Source: Hoeflea sp. 108
GTDB lineage: Bacteria > Pseudomonadota > Alphaproteobacteria > Rhizobiales > Rhizobiaceae
Assembly (NCBI RefSeq): GCF_000372965.1
Contig: NZ_KB890024.1
Location: forward strand, 3,722,839-3,786,838
Direction: 5' to 3'
Length of the DNA stretch: 64,000 nucleotides
The notes under the pieces were generated by a model, which searched no databases, was not told the DNA's origin, and saw only the letters and a program-made list of their open reading frames with translations. The translations under genes and the position numbers were made by a program. Positions 43,435 to 51,823 of the stretch are shown here, piece after piece. Position 1 is the first letter of the stretch. Every line of letters starts with the position of its first letter.

Positions 43435-44047
43435 TCCCGAGCGCGAACTGCTCGACATCATCGGCGCGCAGGACAGGCCCCGCACGCTGCTCCAGCGCGT
43501 CGGGCTGCAGCGCCCGCCGCTGACCATCGAGCCGCGCCGCAAGAAGCGCGATCACAGGAGCGACTTCATCATCGCCTGCCTTGGCATCGCGCTGGGCACC
43601 ACCTGTGCGCTGTTTCCCTGGTACATCTTCTTCAACCAGGACAAGTTCGGCATCCGCGCGATGAAGTTCAGCGGCAAGGGCGACAGCGAACAGTCCGTGC
43701 CGCTGGCCATGGGCCAGCAGGTCGAGCGCGTCGGCGCGCCGATCACGCCCGAGGAAATTCCGCCGATGAAGCTGGATCTCTTCGCCACCGGCTCGCTGAA
43801 GCCCGCCACCGAAGATGGCAGCAGCAGCGCCCAGATTGCCGACCAGCCCTTCCCCGGCCCCAAGATCAGCTTCAAGCTGGTCCATGTTGCCAACGGCCGC
43901 GCCATGATCGAGGACGACGCCGGCGTGTGGGTCGTCCAGCGCGGATCGGTCCTGCCCGATTCCAGCAAGGTCGCCTCGATCGAACAGCGCAAGGGCAAGT
44001 GGGTGCTCGTCACCTCGCGCGAAGAGGTCCTCCAGGTCACCCGCTGA
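43418..44047 (+). CDS. Conserved single-pass membrane protein downstream of fliI
   Basis: Unknown function, 209 residues. A basic cytoplasmic segment (RKKRDHRSD) precedes one transmembrane helix (FIIACLGIALGTTCALFPWYIFF) at about residues 49-71. A periplasmic domain of about 135 residues follows, ending in a beta-rich GRAMIEDDAGVWVVQRGSVLPDSSK segment, cited by its ends GRAMIEDD and VLPDSSK. In Sinorhizobium a comparable gene lies between fliI and flgB as I recall (SMc03026). Periplasmic placement and its position before the rod genes suggest a role in rod or ring assembly, but nothing more can be said. Confidence 0.8.
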   Translation: MFRRSDPERELLDIIGAQDRPRTLLQRVGLQRPPLTIEPRRKKRDHRSDFIIACLGIALGTTCALFPWYIFFNQDKFGIRAMKFSGKGDSEQSVPLAMGQQVERVGAPITPEEIPPMKLDLFATGSLKPATEDGSSSAQIADQPFPGPKISFKLVHVANGRAMIEDDAGVWVVQRGSVLPDSSKVASIEQRKGKWVLVTSREEVLQVTR

Positions 44048-44129
44048 CCGCGCCCCGAAGCTTGCCGGGCCTCGCAAGGCCCGCGCAAGACTGGCGCAAT
44101 AGTGTTTGGAAATCTGATCGGAGATTTCC

Positions 44130-44510
44130 ATGGACCCCGTCAACCTGTTCGATCTGGCCAGCCAGCAGGCGCGCTGGCTCTCGGTGCGCCAGACGACCAT
44201 CGCCGGCAACATAGCCAACGCCAACACGCCCGGATACCGGACGCACGACGTCGAACCGTTCGAGAAAGTGCTCGACCGTTCGCGCGTCGCCATGACCGCA
44301 ACGCAGACGGGCCACCTCACCGGCGGCGCCACCGAAGCGGGCTACGCGGTCAAGCAGGAAGAGCCCAAGCATGCGGTGCTGCCGTCCCAGAACACGGTGG
44401 CGCTCGAAGATGAGCTGATGAAGGCCGGCGAAGTCCGCCGCTCCTTCGAGCTCAACACGGCCATCGTCAAGGCCTTCCACCGCATGATCATGCTGAGCAG
44501 CAAGGCCTGA
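44130..44510 (+). CDS. flgB: Flagellar basal-body rod protein FlgB
   Basis: Proximal rod subunit. The 126-residue protein has the axial-protein N-terminus LASQQARWLSVRQTTIAGNIANANTPGY, cited by its ends LASQQA and NANTPGY, and the C-terminal helix ELNTAIVKAFHRMIMLS. Length is normal. The ATG at 44130 follows a GGAGATTTCC site 83 bases after the preceding gene. flgC follows in five bases. Confidence 0.94.
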   Translation: MDPVNLFDLASQQARWLSVRQTTIAGNIANANTPGYRTHDVEPFEKVLDRSRVAMTATQTGHLTGGATEAGYAVKQEEPKHAVLPSQNTVALEDELMKAGEVRRSFELNTAIVKAFHRMIMLSSKA

Positions 44511-44515
44511 CGCCG

Positions 44516-44932
44516 ATGGATCCGCTTGTCGCAGCCCTCAAGGTCGCCGGCTCCGGCCTCGGCGCCCAGTCCGAACGCCTCCGCGTCGTCTCCGAAAACC
44601 TGGCCAATGCCCAGTCGACCGGCAACACGCCGGGCGCCGATCCCTATCGCCGCAAGACCATCAGCTTTGCCGCCGAGCTCGATCGCGCCACCGGTGGCTC
44701 GACCGTCGAGATCGCCAATATCGGCAACGACCAGTCGGCCTTCCCGCTGGAGTTCCAGCCGGGCAACGAGGCGGCCGACGCCAATGGCTACGTCAAGATG
44801 CCGAACGTCAACGTTCTGATCGAAATGGCCGACATGAACGAGGCCAACCGGTCCTACGAAGCCAACCTGCAGGTCGTTAAGCAGGCGCGCGATCTCATTT
44901 CCATGACCATTGATCTTATGAGGAGCCAGTAA
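44516..44932 (+). CDS. flgC: Flagellar basal-body rod protein FlgC
   Basis: Proximal rod subunit of 138 residues. It has the N-terminal LRVVSENLANAQSTG helix, the FlgC landmark DPYRRKTISF, and the C-terminal MADMNEANRSYEANLQVVKQ followed by a helix to the end. It lies five bases after flgB and its stop overlaps the fliE start as TAATG. The order flgB-flgC-fliE is conserved across bacteria. Confidence 0.95.
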   Translation: MDPLVAALKVAGSGLGAQSERLRVVSENLANAQSTGNTPGADPYRRKTISFAAELDRATGGSTVEIANIGNDQSAFPLEFQPGNEAADANGYVKMPNVNVLIEMADMNEANRSYEANLQVVKQARDLISMTIDLMRSQ

Positions 44933-45240
44933 TGATCGGCAGCATCAGCCCGCTCGGCCAACAGGTCCTGACCAAGCCGACCGGCCTTCCCGAAATCGCA
45001 CCGGCCGCGACCGGCGCAGTTGGCACCTCCTTCTCCGCCGCTCTTGCCGACGTCGCCGCGCAGACGGCCGCCACCATGCGCAAGGCCGAACAGCTGTCGG
45101 CAGCCGGCATCCAGGGCCAGACCAACACCCGCGAGGTGGTCGACGCCGTCATGAGCGCCGAACAGGCTCTTCAGGCGGCAATCGCCATCCGTGACAAGAT
45201 CGTCACGGCTTATCTCGAAGTCAGCCGTATGGGCATCTGA
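44932..45240 (+). CDS. fliE: Flagellar hook-basal body protein FliE
   Basis: Junction protein between the MS ring and the rod, 102 residues. It has SFSAALADVAAQTAATMRKAEQLSAAG in the N-terminal half, cited by its ends SFSAAL and QLSAAG, and the conserved C-terminal segment VVDAVMSAEQALQAAIAIRDKIVTAYLEVSRM, cited by VVDAVMSAEQAL and YLEVSRM. Length is normal. Its start overlaps the flgC stop by one base and flgG follows in 11 bases. Confidence 0.94.
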   Translation: MIGSISPLGQQVLTKPTGLPEIAPAATGAVGTSFSAALADVAAQTAATMRKAEQLSAAGIQGQTNTREVVDAVMSAEQALQAAIAIRDKIVTAYLEVSRMGI

Positions 45241-45251
45241 GGACCGCCGCG

Positions 45252-46040
45252 ATGAAAGCGCTTGCCATTGCCGCCACGGGCATGAACGCCCAGCAGACCA
45301 ACCTCGAGGTGATCGCGAACAACATCGCGAACATCAACACGACAGGCTACAAGCGCGCTCGCGCCGAATTCTCCGACCTGCTCTACCAGGTCGACCGCAT
45401 GCAGGGCGTTCCCAACCGCGCCAACTCGGCCATCGTGCCCGAGGGCGTCAGCATCGGCCTCGGCGTCAAGACGGCGGCCGTCCGCAACGTCCACATCCAG
45501 GGCGGACTGACCAACACCGGCAACGAATACGACCTGGCGCTGACCGGCCGCGGCTGGTTCGAGATCGAGGGACCAGAGGGCCAGACCCTCTACACCCGCG
45601 CCGGCTCCTTCAACACAAGCGCCACCGGCCAGCTCGTCACCATCGACGGCTACAACGTCATCCCGGCGATCACGGTGCCGCAGAACGCGCTGGAAGTCAT
45701 CGTCAACAACACCGGCGAAGTCTTCGCCCGCGTTGCCGGCCAGACCGCGCTCCAGCCGATCGGCCAGCTCCAGCTCGCCAATTTCGCCAACGAGGCCGGC
45801 CTGGCGCCGCTCGGCGACAACCTGTTCGCAGAAACCGAAGCGTCGGGCGCCGCCAATGTCGGCGCGCCCGGCGATCCAGGCTTCGCCACCGTCAAGCAGG
45901 GCTACCTGGAAAACTCCAACGTCGACCCCGTCAAGGAAATCACCGAGCTGATCTCGGCGCAGCGTGCCTACGAGATGAACTCGAAGGTCATCCAGGCGGC
46001 CGACGAAATGGCCGCTGTCGTCTCCAAGAACATCAGGTGA
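45252..46040 (+). CDS. flgG: Flagellar distal rod protein FlgG
   Basis: Distal rod subunit of 262 residues, exported through the flagellar gate. It has MKALAIAATGMNAQQTNLEV at the start, the NNIANINTTGYKRARAEF axial motif, LTGRGWFEIEGPEG in the core, and the C-terminal QRAYEMNSKVIQAADEM helix. Length is normal. It lies between fliE and flgA. An ATG at 45252 with GAGGACCGCCGCG upstream is the start. Confidence 0.95.
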   Translation: MKALAIAATGMNAQQTNLEVIANNIANINTTGYKRARAEFSDLLYQVDRMQGVPNRANSAIVPEGVSIGLGVKTAAVRNVHIQGGLTNTGNEYDLALTGRGWFEIEGPEGQTLYTRAGSFNTSATGQLVTIDGYNVIPAITVPQNALEVIVNNTGEVFARVAGQTALQPIGQLQLANFANEAGLAPLGDNLFAETEASGAANVGAPGDPGFATVKQGYLENSNVDPVKEITELISAQRAYEMNSKVIQAADEMAAVVSKNIR

Positions 46041-46045
46041 GCATC

Positions 46046-46519
46046 ATGCGGCGAGGCAACGCCCTACCCAGGATTCGTGCGGCACTTCTTGCGTTCGCCA
46101 TGCTTGGCGGCGCAGCGATGGCTGCCGAGCAGGAGGTGGTGCTCGTTCCCAACCGCGTCATCTATCCCGGCGAGGCGATTGCGCTTTCCTCACTCAAGGA
46201 AGTTGCCCTCAGGCCGGGCAAGGTGCGCCCCGATGGCGTGGCGACCCTTCCCGCCGAGCTCGACGGCCGCGTTGCCAAGCGCACGCTGCTGCCGGGCCGG
46301 TATGTTCCCGTCAACGCCCTGCGCGAAGCGTGGCTGGTCGAGCGCGGCGCGGCCGTCCAAGTCGTCTTCGCCGCCGGAGCGCTGATGATCTCGGCCTCGG
46401 GCGTCACCCTGGAGCCCGGTGCTGCCGGCGACGTCGTCAAGGTGCGCAACATCGACAGCGGCAAGATCCTGACCGGCACCGTCATGGCCGACGGTTCCAT
46501 CCACGTGGGTGCGACATGA
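46046..46519 (+). CDS. flgA: P-ring assembly chaperone FlgA
   Basis: Periplasmic chaperone for FlgI polymerisation into the P ring. The 157-residue precursor has a signal peptide (RAALLAFAMLGGAAMAAEQ). The SAF-type C-terminal part includes AKRTLLPGRYVPVNALREAW, VVFAAGALMISASG and a final GTVMADGSIHV. It is shorter than enteric FlgA but normal for rhizobia. The ATG at 46046 lies five bases after flgG, and the stop overlaps the flgI start. Confidence 0.9.
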   Translation: MRRGNALPRIRAALLAFAMLGGAAMAAEQEVVLVPNRVIYPGEAIALSSLKEVALRPGKVRPDGVATLPAELDGRVAKRTLLPGRYVPVNALREAWLVERGAAVQVVFAAGALMISASGVTLEPGAAGDVVKVRNIDSGKILTGTVMADGSIHVGAT

Positions 46520-47772
46520 TGCGCAGGTTAGTGCTCGCGGCAGTCGCCGTCCTCGGCCTCCAGACAGCTTATGCCGACGGCCCCGACGGTGTGCCGGCAG
46601 CGCAGTTCAACGCACGCGCCGGCCAGGCCGCCGGCGGCAATGCTGGCGAAGGCTCCTTCGACACCGGCAAATTCGGCGACAGCGGCAACCGGCTGACGTC
46701 GCTCAATGGCGGCATCGGCACGCATCTGGTCAATGTTCGCATCAAGGACATCGCCTCGCTGCAGGAATCGCGCGACAACCAGCTCGTCGGCTACGGCCTC
46801 GTCATCGGCCTCAACGGTTCGGGCGACAGCCTGCGCAACGCGCCTTTCACCGAACAGTCGATCCGCGCCATGCTCGAAAATCTCGGCATCGCCTCCGAGG
46901 ACGGCCGCGCCCGCGTCAAGAATGTCGCCGCCGTCATCGTCACCGCCAACCTGCCCGCCTTCGTGCAGGCCGGTGCGCGCATCGACGTCAACGTTTCGTC
47001 GCTTGGCGACGCCACCTCGCTCGCCGGCGGCACGCTGGTCATGACCCCGCTCAAGGCGCCGAACGGCGACATCTACGCCGTCGCCCAGGGTTCGGTGCTC
47101 GTCGGCGGCTTCAACGCGCAGGGTGCTGCCGAAAAGGTCACCCAGGGCATCCCGACCGCCGGCCGCGTGCCCAACGGCGCCATCGTAGAGCGCGAGGTCA
47201 CCGCACGCTTCGCCGAAGAGAACATGCTGACGCTTCAGCTGTTCAACCCGGATTTCTCGACCGCAGTCCGCGTCGCCGACGCCATCAACGACTACGCCCG
47301 CCACCGCTTCAATAAGCGCGTCGCCGGCGAGCAGGATTCGCGCACCATCGTCATCCGCAAGCCGGAGGGTATCTCCACAGCCCGCTTCTATGCCGAGCTG
47401 GAAAACCTGCTGGTGCTGTCCGACAGCCCTGCCCGCGTCGTCGTCGACGAACGCACCGGCACCATCGTCATCGGCAACGAGGTCAAGATCTCGAGGGTCG
47501 CCATCAGCCACGGCACGCTCACCGTCCGCATCACCGAGCAGCCGCGTGTCGTCCAGCCCGAGCCGTTCTCGCGCGGCCAGACGGCGGTCGAGGACTTCAC
47601 CGTCATCGACGCCGCCCGCCCCGGTTCCAAGCTCGCGATGCTCGACGGCCCCGACCTGCAAACGCTGGTCGCGGGTCTTAACCGCCTCGGCGTCAAGCCG
47701 GACGGCATCATTGCAATCCTCCAGGGCATCAAGTCGGCCGGCGCGCTGCAAGCCGACCTGGTGGTCCAGTAA
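46516..47772 (+). CDS. flgI: Flagellar P-ring protein FlgI
   Basis: Periplasmic P-ring subunit around the rod. The 418-residue precursor has a signal peptide ending near QTAYA (residue 19-20). The mature FlgI core starts at about residue 70 with VNVRIKDIASLQE and continues through LVGYGLVIGLNGSGD, APFTEQSIRAMLENLG and the C-terminal TLVAGLNRLGVKPDG. Between signal and core lie about 50 glycine-rich residues (DGPDGVPAAQFNARAG and after) not found in most FlgI. The ATG at 46516 overlaps the flgA stop; a second ATG follows at once. Confidence 0.94.
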   Translation: MMRRLVLAAVAVLGLQTAYADGPDGVPAAQFNARAGQAAGGNAGEGSFDTGKFGDSGNRLTSLNGGIGTHLVNVRIKDIASLQESRDNQLVGYGLVIGLNGSGDSLRNAPFTEQSIRAMLENLGIASEDGRARVKNVAAVIVTANLPAFVQAGARIDVNVSSLGDATSLAGGTLVMTPLKAPNGDIYAVAQGSVLVGGFNAQGAAEKVTQGIPTAGRVPNGAIVEREVTARFAEENMLTLQLFNPDFSTAVRVADAINDYARHRFNKRVAGEQDSRTIVIRKPEGISTARFYAELENLLVLSDSPARVVVDERTGTIVIGNEVKISRVAISHGTLTVRITEQPRVVQPEPFSRGQTAVEDFTVIDAARPGSKLAMLDGPDLQTLVAGLNRLGVKPDGIIAILQGIKSAGALQADLVVQ

Positions 47773-47775
47773 GGC

Positions 47776-48372
47776 ATGGCCGTGATCCAAGAGCTCTCCG
47801 CCAAGTTCCGCTCCAGCGTCTACCCGCTCGCAGCACTCGCCGTGCTCGTGGTCGGTGTCGGCCCGGCCCGCACCGAGGCCACTGCCCCCGCGCAGCCCCA
47901 GGAGCAGGGCGCGCCGGCCCAGTTCATCGAGCGGCCGATGCCCACGGCCAACGTCGTCCAGCCGGCCACGGTGGAGCCGAGCGAAGTAGAGCGCTTCTGC
48001 TCCAACATCGCCGACGCCGCACGCGACCGCCGCTACGCACTTCAGGCCGAGGAGCTGAAGAAGCTCCAGGCCGAGGTCGACAAGCGCATCGCGCTGCTTG
48101 AGGAACGCAAGACCGAATACGAGACCTGGCTCAAGCGCCGCGAACTGTTCCTCGCCCGCGCCGAGGAAGGCGTCGTCCAGATCTACGCCAAGATGAAGCC
48201 CGACGCTGCCGCCGAGCGGCTTGCCGCGCTCGACGTCGAACTGGCGTCTGCCATTCTGATGAAGCTCGACGCCCGCAAGGCCAGCGTCATTCTCAACGAA
48301 ATGGAAAAGAAGTCGGCCGCCGAGCTGACCCGTATCATGGCGAGCGCCGCCCGCCGGGAAGATCCTTCATGA
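47776..48372 (+). CDS. motE: MotE, periplasmic chaperone-like motility protein
   Basis: Required in Sinorhizobium for stable folding of the periplasmic motility protein MotC. The 198-residue protein has a signal-like hydrophobic N-terminus (SSVYPLAALAVLVVGVGPARTEA), a coiled-coil stretch around residues 90-125 (RRYALQAEELKKLQAEVDKR) and a C-terminal MgtE-N-like domain with IYAKMKPDAAAERLAALD and ILMKLDARKASVILNEM. The neighbours flgI and flgH match the Sinorhizobium order. The stop overlaps the flgH start. Confidence 0.88.
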   Translation: MAVIQELSAKFRSSVYPLAALAVLVVGVGPARTEATAPAQPQEQGAPAQFIERPMPTANVVQPATVEPSEVERFCSNIADAARDRRYALQAEELKKLQAEVDKRIALLEERKTEYETWLKRRELFLARAEEGVVQIYAKMKPDAAAERLAALDVELASAILMKLDARKASVILNEMEKKSAAELTRIMASAARREDPS

Positions 48373-49073
48373 CCAGAAAAGTCCTCCTCGTCGCCATGCT
48401 CGCCGGCCTCTCCGGCTGCGCTGCCAACCTCAAGGAGGTCGGCAAGGAGCCGACCATGTCCGCCGTCGGCTCGGGCATCGAGGACGGCAGCTCGTCGATG
48501 TACCGCTATCCCGAGGCGCCTGCGACCCCGACCAAGCGGTTCTCGCTGTGGCAGGACAAGCAGAGCCGCATGTTCACCGACCCGCGCGCCCTCCAGCCGG
48601 GCGACATCCTGACCGTCAAGATCTCGATCGACGACCGGGCGCGCTTCAAGAACGAGTCCGAGCGCAACCGCACCAGCAACCGCACCATCGGTGGCGGCCT
48701 CAATGCGGAATGGGACGGCGTCGGAACCGGCGGCAAGCTGGACGGCAATGCCGGTTCGAAGTCGATCTATTCGGGCGACGGCGCGACCTCGCGCTCCGAA
48801 AAGCTCGACCTTCTGGTGGCAGCCGTCGTCACCGATGTCCTGCCCAACGGCAACATGATGATCCGCGGCTCGCAGGAAGTCCGCGTCAACGCCGAGCTGC
48901 GCGTGCTGACCATTGCAGGCATCGTCCGTCCGTCCGACATCGGCCCGAACAACACCATTCCTTACGAGCGCATCGCCGAAGCTCGCATCTCCTATGGCGG
49001 CCGCGGCCGCATCACCGAGGTCCAGCAGCCGCCCTACGGCCAGCAGGTCCTCGACCAGGTCCTCCCCTTCTAG
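48369..49073 (+). CDS. flgH: Flagellar L-ring lipoprotein FlgH
   Basis: Outer-membrane L-ring subunit, 234 residues. The signal peptide ends in the lipobox LSGC with lipidated Cys17. FlgH core motifs include LWQDKQSRMFTDPRALQPGDILTVKI, cited by LWQDKQSRMF and GDILTVKI, then VVTDVLPNGNMMIRGSQEVRVN and a C-terminal ARISYGGRGRITEVQQP. Length is normal. It overlaps motE by four bases and precedes fliL by eight. Confidence 0.95.
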   Translation: MTRKVLLVAMLAGLSGCAANLKEVGKEPTMSAVGSGIEDGSSSMYRYPEAPATPTKRFSLWQDKQSRMFTDPRALQPGDILTVKISIDDRARFKNESERNRTSNRTIGGGLNAEWDGVGTGGKLDGNAGSKSIYSGDGATSRSEKLDLLVAAVVTDVLPNGNMMIRGSQEVRVNAELRVLTIAGIVRPSDIGPNNTIPYERIAEARISYGGRGRITEVQQPPYGQQVLDQVLPF

Positions 49074-49081
49074 GTCCGGCC

Positions 49082-49582
49082 ATGTCAGTGATCGAACTGC
49101 CCATCACCCAGAAGTCAGGCCCGTCGATGGTCGTCCAGCTCGGCGCCCTGCTGTTGATGACGGCGGCCGCCATCGGCATGGGCTGGATGGCGGGCGGGTA
49201 TCTCTACGGCGAAGCCAAGCCGGTCGAAAAGACCGAGGCAAAGGCCAAGCCGCATGGCGGCAAGGAAGGCGCTGCAGCCTCTGAAGATCCTGCCGCGGCC
49301 GGCACGCTGGTCCAGCTTGCGCCGATCACCTCCAATCTGGCCGCACCCGACACCATGTGGATACGCCTCGAGGTGTCGCTCGTGCTCGACGCGCCGCAGC
49401 CGGCCGAACTCACCGAGCGGGTCCACCAGGACCTGCTCGCCTATGTGCGCACGCTCCGGATCCACCAGGTCCAGGGCGCCAGCGCTTTCCGTCATCTCAA
49501 GACCGACCTCGACGAACGCGCCGCCATCCGCAGCGACGGCCATGTCAAGGAAGTGCTGATCAGAACGTTGCTGTTCGAATGA
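49082..49582 (+). CDS. fliL: Flagellar basal-body-associated protein FliL
   Basis: Single-pass inner-membrane protein that associates with the stator and supports motor function under load. The 166-residue protein has a transmembrane helix at about residues 17-43 (VVQLGALLLMTAAAIGMGWM), a Lys/Ala/Glu-rich linker, and a periplasmic domain with MWIRLEVSLVLDAP and KTDLDERAAIRSDGHVKEVLIRTLLFE at the end, cited by KTDLDERA and IRTLLFE. The ATG at 49082 is eight bases after flgH, and the stop overlaps the fliP start. Confidence 0.92.
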   Translation: MSVIELPITQKSGPSMVVQLGALLLMTAAAIGMGWMAGGYLYGEAKPVEKTEAKAKPHGGKEGAAASEDPAAAGTLVQLAPITSNLAAPDTMWIRLEVSLVLDAPQPAELTERVHQDLLAYVRTLRIHQVQGASAFRHLKTDLDERAAIRSDGHVKEVLIRTLLFE

Positions 49583-50310
49583 AAAAGTTCCTGGCCACCG
49601 TTGCCATCCTCGCCGCAGGCATCCTGCCCGCCGGTGCCCAGCAGTTGAACCTCAACGCCCTCGGCAACCCCGATGGCGCCACCGTCGGCTATATCATCCA
49701 GATGTTCGGCCTGCTCACCGTGCTGTCGGTGGCGCCGGGCCTGCTGATCATGGTGACGAGCTTCACCCGCTTCGTCATCGCCTTCTCGATCCTGCGCACC
49801 GGTATCGGCCTGCAGTCGACGCCCGCCAACCTGATCCTGATCTCGCTGTCGCTGTTCATGACCTTCTACGTCATGGCGCCGACGTTCGACCAGGCGTGGA
49901 ACAACGGCGTCAAGCCGCTGATGGACAACCAGATCACCCAGACCGAGGCCGTCGAGCGCATCTCCGATCCGTTCCGCACCTTCATGATGCACAATGTCCG
50001 CGACAAGGATTTCAACCTGTTCGCCGACCTCGCCCGCGAGCGCGGCCAGACCGTCTCGGAAGACAAGGTCGACCTGCGCATCCTCGTTCCCGCCTTCATG
50101 ATCTCCGAAATTCGCCGCGGCTTCGAGATCGGCTTCCTGATCGTGCTGCCGTTCCTCGTCATCGACCTCATCGTCGCCACCATCACGATGGCCATGGGCA
50201 TGATGATGCTGCCGCCGACAGTGGTGTCGCTGCCCTTCAAGATACTGTTCTTCGTGCTCATCGACGGCTGGAACCTGCTGGTGGGTTCCCTCGTGCGATC
50301 CTTCACGTAG
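49579..50310 (+). CDS. fliP: Flagellar export gate protein FliP
   Basis: Core of the type III export gate with FliQ and FliR, in the inner membrane. The 243-residue precursor has a cleavable signal (MKKFLATVAILAAGILPAGA). The FliP signatures MVTSFTRFVIAFSILRTGIG, ILVPAFMISEIRRGFEIGF and TITMAMGMMMLPPTVVSLPFKI, the last cited by TITMAMGMMM and VSLPFKI, are all present. It ends the flgF-to-fliP plus-strand run, followed by a terminator at 50350-50381. FliQ and FliR are not in the window. Confidence 0.95.
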   Translation: MKKFLATVAILAAGILPAGAQQLNLNALGNPDGATVGYIIQMFGLLTVLSVAPGLLIMVTSFTRFVIAFSILRTGIGLQSTPANLILISLSLFMTFYVMAPTFDQAWNNGVKPLMDNQITQTEAVERISDPFRTFMMHNVRDKDFNLFADLARERGQTVSEDKVDLRILVPAFMISEIRRGFEIGFLIVLPFLVIDLIVATITMAMGMMMLPPTVVSLPFKILFFVLIDGWNLLVGSLVRSFT

Positions 50311-50349
50311 CGACCCGGAAAGCGCGTCGCCTACTTCGGAAATGCAACG

Positions 50350-50381
50350 AATGGCCGGAGCGCAAGCTTCGGTCATTTTGC
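50350..50381 (+). terminator. Terminator after fliP
   Basis: AATGGCCGGAGC pairs with GCTTCGGTCATT (two wobble pairs) around a GCAA tetraloop, followed by TTTTGCAT. It lies 40 bases after the fliP stop and separates the basal-body operon from the flagellins. Confidence 0.7.
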
Positions 50382-50396
50382 ATAAAACTGAGAAAA

Positions 50397-50575
50397 ATCA
50401 GCTATTTACGGTTGATTAACTACATTGCTTAGACGTTTGGCAGGAAGTGCCCGGTTAGATCGCGATACAGCGCGAGTTGGCCGGAACAGTTGGCCATAGG
50501 CATGATGCCGCTTCGCCTGAGCCGGCTGATTGCCGGCATGTTCCTCAAAAAATTCGAATACAAGGAACAGGGCTC
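50397..50575 (+). promoter_or_regulatory. Leader/promoter region of flagellin gene 1, duplicated upstream of gene 2
   Basis: From ATCAGCTATT (50397-50406) to the start codon is 179 bases, and the same motif lies exactly 179 bases before the second flagellin start with near-identical sequence between. It contains GTTAGATCGCGATACAGCGC, CGAGTTGG and a stem GCCGGCTGATTGCCGGC near the ribosome site AAGGAACAGG. The promoter itself is probably in the AT-rich upstream 40 bases. Confidence 0.65.
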
Positions 50576-51361
50576 ATGACCAGCCTTCTCACCAACGCGT
50601 CTGCAATGACCGCTCTCCAGACGCTGTCGAGCACCAACAAGAACCTGGGCGTCACGCAGGGCCGTATCGCCACCGGCCAGCGCGTTGCCACCGCTTCGGA
50701 CAACGCCGCCTACTGGTCGATCGCGACCTCGATGCGCACCCAGACGGGCGCTCTGAGCGCCGTTCAGGATGCTCTCGGCCTCGGCGCCGCCATCCTCGAC
50801 ACCGCTTCCTCCGCTCTGGAAGAGGCCATCGATAAGACCAAGGAAATCGTCAACAAGTACGTTGCCCGTGCAACGCCTGGCACCGACACCGCCGCCATCG
50901 ACGCTGAAATCACCCAGCTGAAGGCCCAGGTCGTTTCGATCGCCCAGAACGCCGACTTCCAGGGCGTCAACATGCTCAAGAGCACCGGCGGTTCGGCCGC
51001 CAACATCGTGACCGGCTACCAGCCGGGCGCCGCTCCGACGACGATGACCGTCGCCGCCTACGACCTGGAAGCTGCCCTGACCGGCGCCACCACCGCAACG
51101 GCTGTGGACACGGCGCTGACCGCTATGAAGACGGCCGCTTCCACCATCGGCGCTGCCAAGACCCGCGTCGACTCGCAGAAGTCGTTCACCAGCAAGCTGA
51201 TCGACTCGATCGACCGCGGCATCGGCCAGCTGGTCGACGCCGACATGAACAAGGAGTCGGCACGTCTCGCCGCCCTCCAGACCCAGCAGCAGCTCGGCAT
51301 CCAGGCGCTCTCGATCGCCAACTCGAGCTCGCAGTCGCTCCTGTCGCTGTTCCGCGGCTAA
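50576..51361 (+). CDS. Flagellin 1
   Basis: Filament subunit of 261 residues. The N-terminal D0/D1 part begins TSLLTNASAMTALQTLSSTNK and has QRVATASDNAAYWSIATSMR. The C-terminal D1/D0 part has ADMNEESARLAALQ-like DADMNKESARLAALQTQQQL, cited by DADMNKES, and ends SQSLLSLFRG. The central hypervariable region is nearly absent; many rhizobial flagellins have 320-400 residues. The ATG at 50576 follows AAGGA. It is an almost identical twin of the next gene. The exact paralogue letter (flaA, flaB and so on) cannot be fixed from sequence alone. Confidence 0.94.
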   Translation: MTSLLTNASAMTALQTLSSTNKNLGVTQGRIATGQRVATASDNAAYWSIATSMRTQTGALSAVQDALGLGAAILDTASSALEEAIDKTKEIVNKYVARATPGTDTAAIDAEITQLKAQVVSIAQNADFQGVNMLKSTGGSAANIVTGYQPGAAPTTMTVAAYDLEAALTGATTATAVDTALTAMKTAASTIGAAKTRVDSQKSFTSKLIDSIDRGIGQLVDADMNKESARLAALQTQQQLGIQALSIANSSSQSLLSLFRG

Positions 51362-51823
51362 TAGATCGGAGGGGCGCGGCTCGCCGCGCCCGCATCGATA
51401 CCGATCCCGGCCGTCTCAGGCACAAGGATCGCAGACCGGGTCGTACCGCAAGGTACGGCCCGGTTTCGTTATGAGGCTGTCGCCGACAGCGGCGCCTCAT
51501 CGGGGATCCTGCTCGTCGTGCCCGTCGAAGGAACTTGCAAACGCCGGTTGGCAGACTGTCGACTGCGGCGCTTGAGCTTCCGTGCCAAAACAAGTCACGA
51601 CCAGGCGTTGGAAGTTCCCGCAAATTCGCATTAAGGTTAAAAAAATCAGCTATTTAGAGTTGATTAACCATGATTTTTAGCCCTTTGGCAGGAAGTCCGC
51701 GGTTAGATCGCGATACAGCGCGAGTTGGCCCAGACAGTTGGCCATAGGTATGATGCCGCTTCGCCTGAGCCGGCTGTTCGCCGGCATGTTCCTCGAAAAA
51801 ACTGAATACAAGGAACAGGGCTC
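51362..51823 (+). promoter_or_regulatory. Gap between flagellins 1 and 2: terminator and duplicated leader
   Basis: The 462-base gap holds a terminator (51435-51464), a 30-base palindrome ATGAGGC...GCCTCAT (51471-51500) and, from 51645 to 51823, the copy of the flagellin 1 leader with ATCAGCTATT at 51645-51654. The stretch 51501-51644 shows no gene or repeat I can identify. Confidence 0.65.
51435..51464 (+). terminator. Terminator of flagellin 1
   Basis: ACCGGG-T-CGTACC and GGTACG-G-CCCGGT pair across a GCAA tetraloop with one T-G wobble, then TTTCGTT. The same hairpin ends the second flagellin gene. Confidence 0.85.

Noticed and set aside
50440..50460. Sigma54 promoter (TTGGCAGGAAGTGCCC) before flagellin 1
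   Set aside because: It lacks the TTGC -12 element at the right spacing, and the copy before flagellin 2 diverges at the same place.
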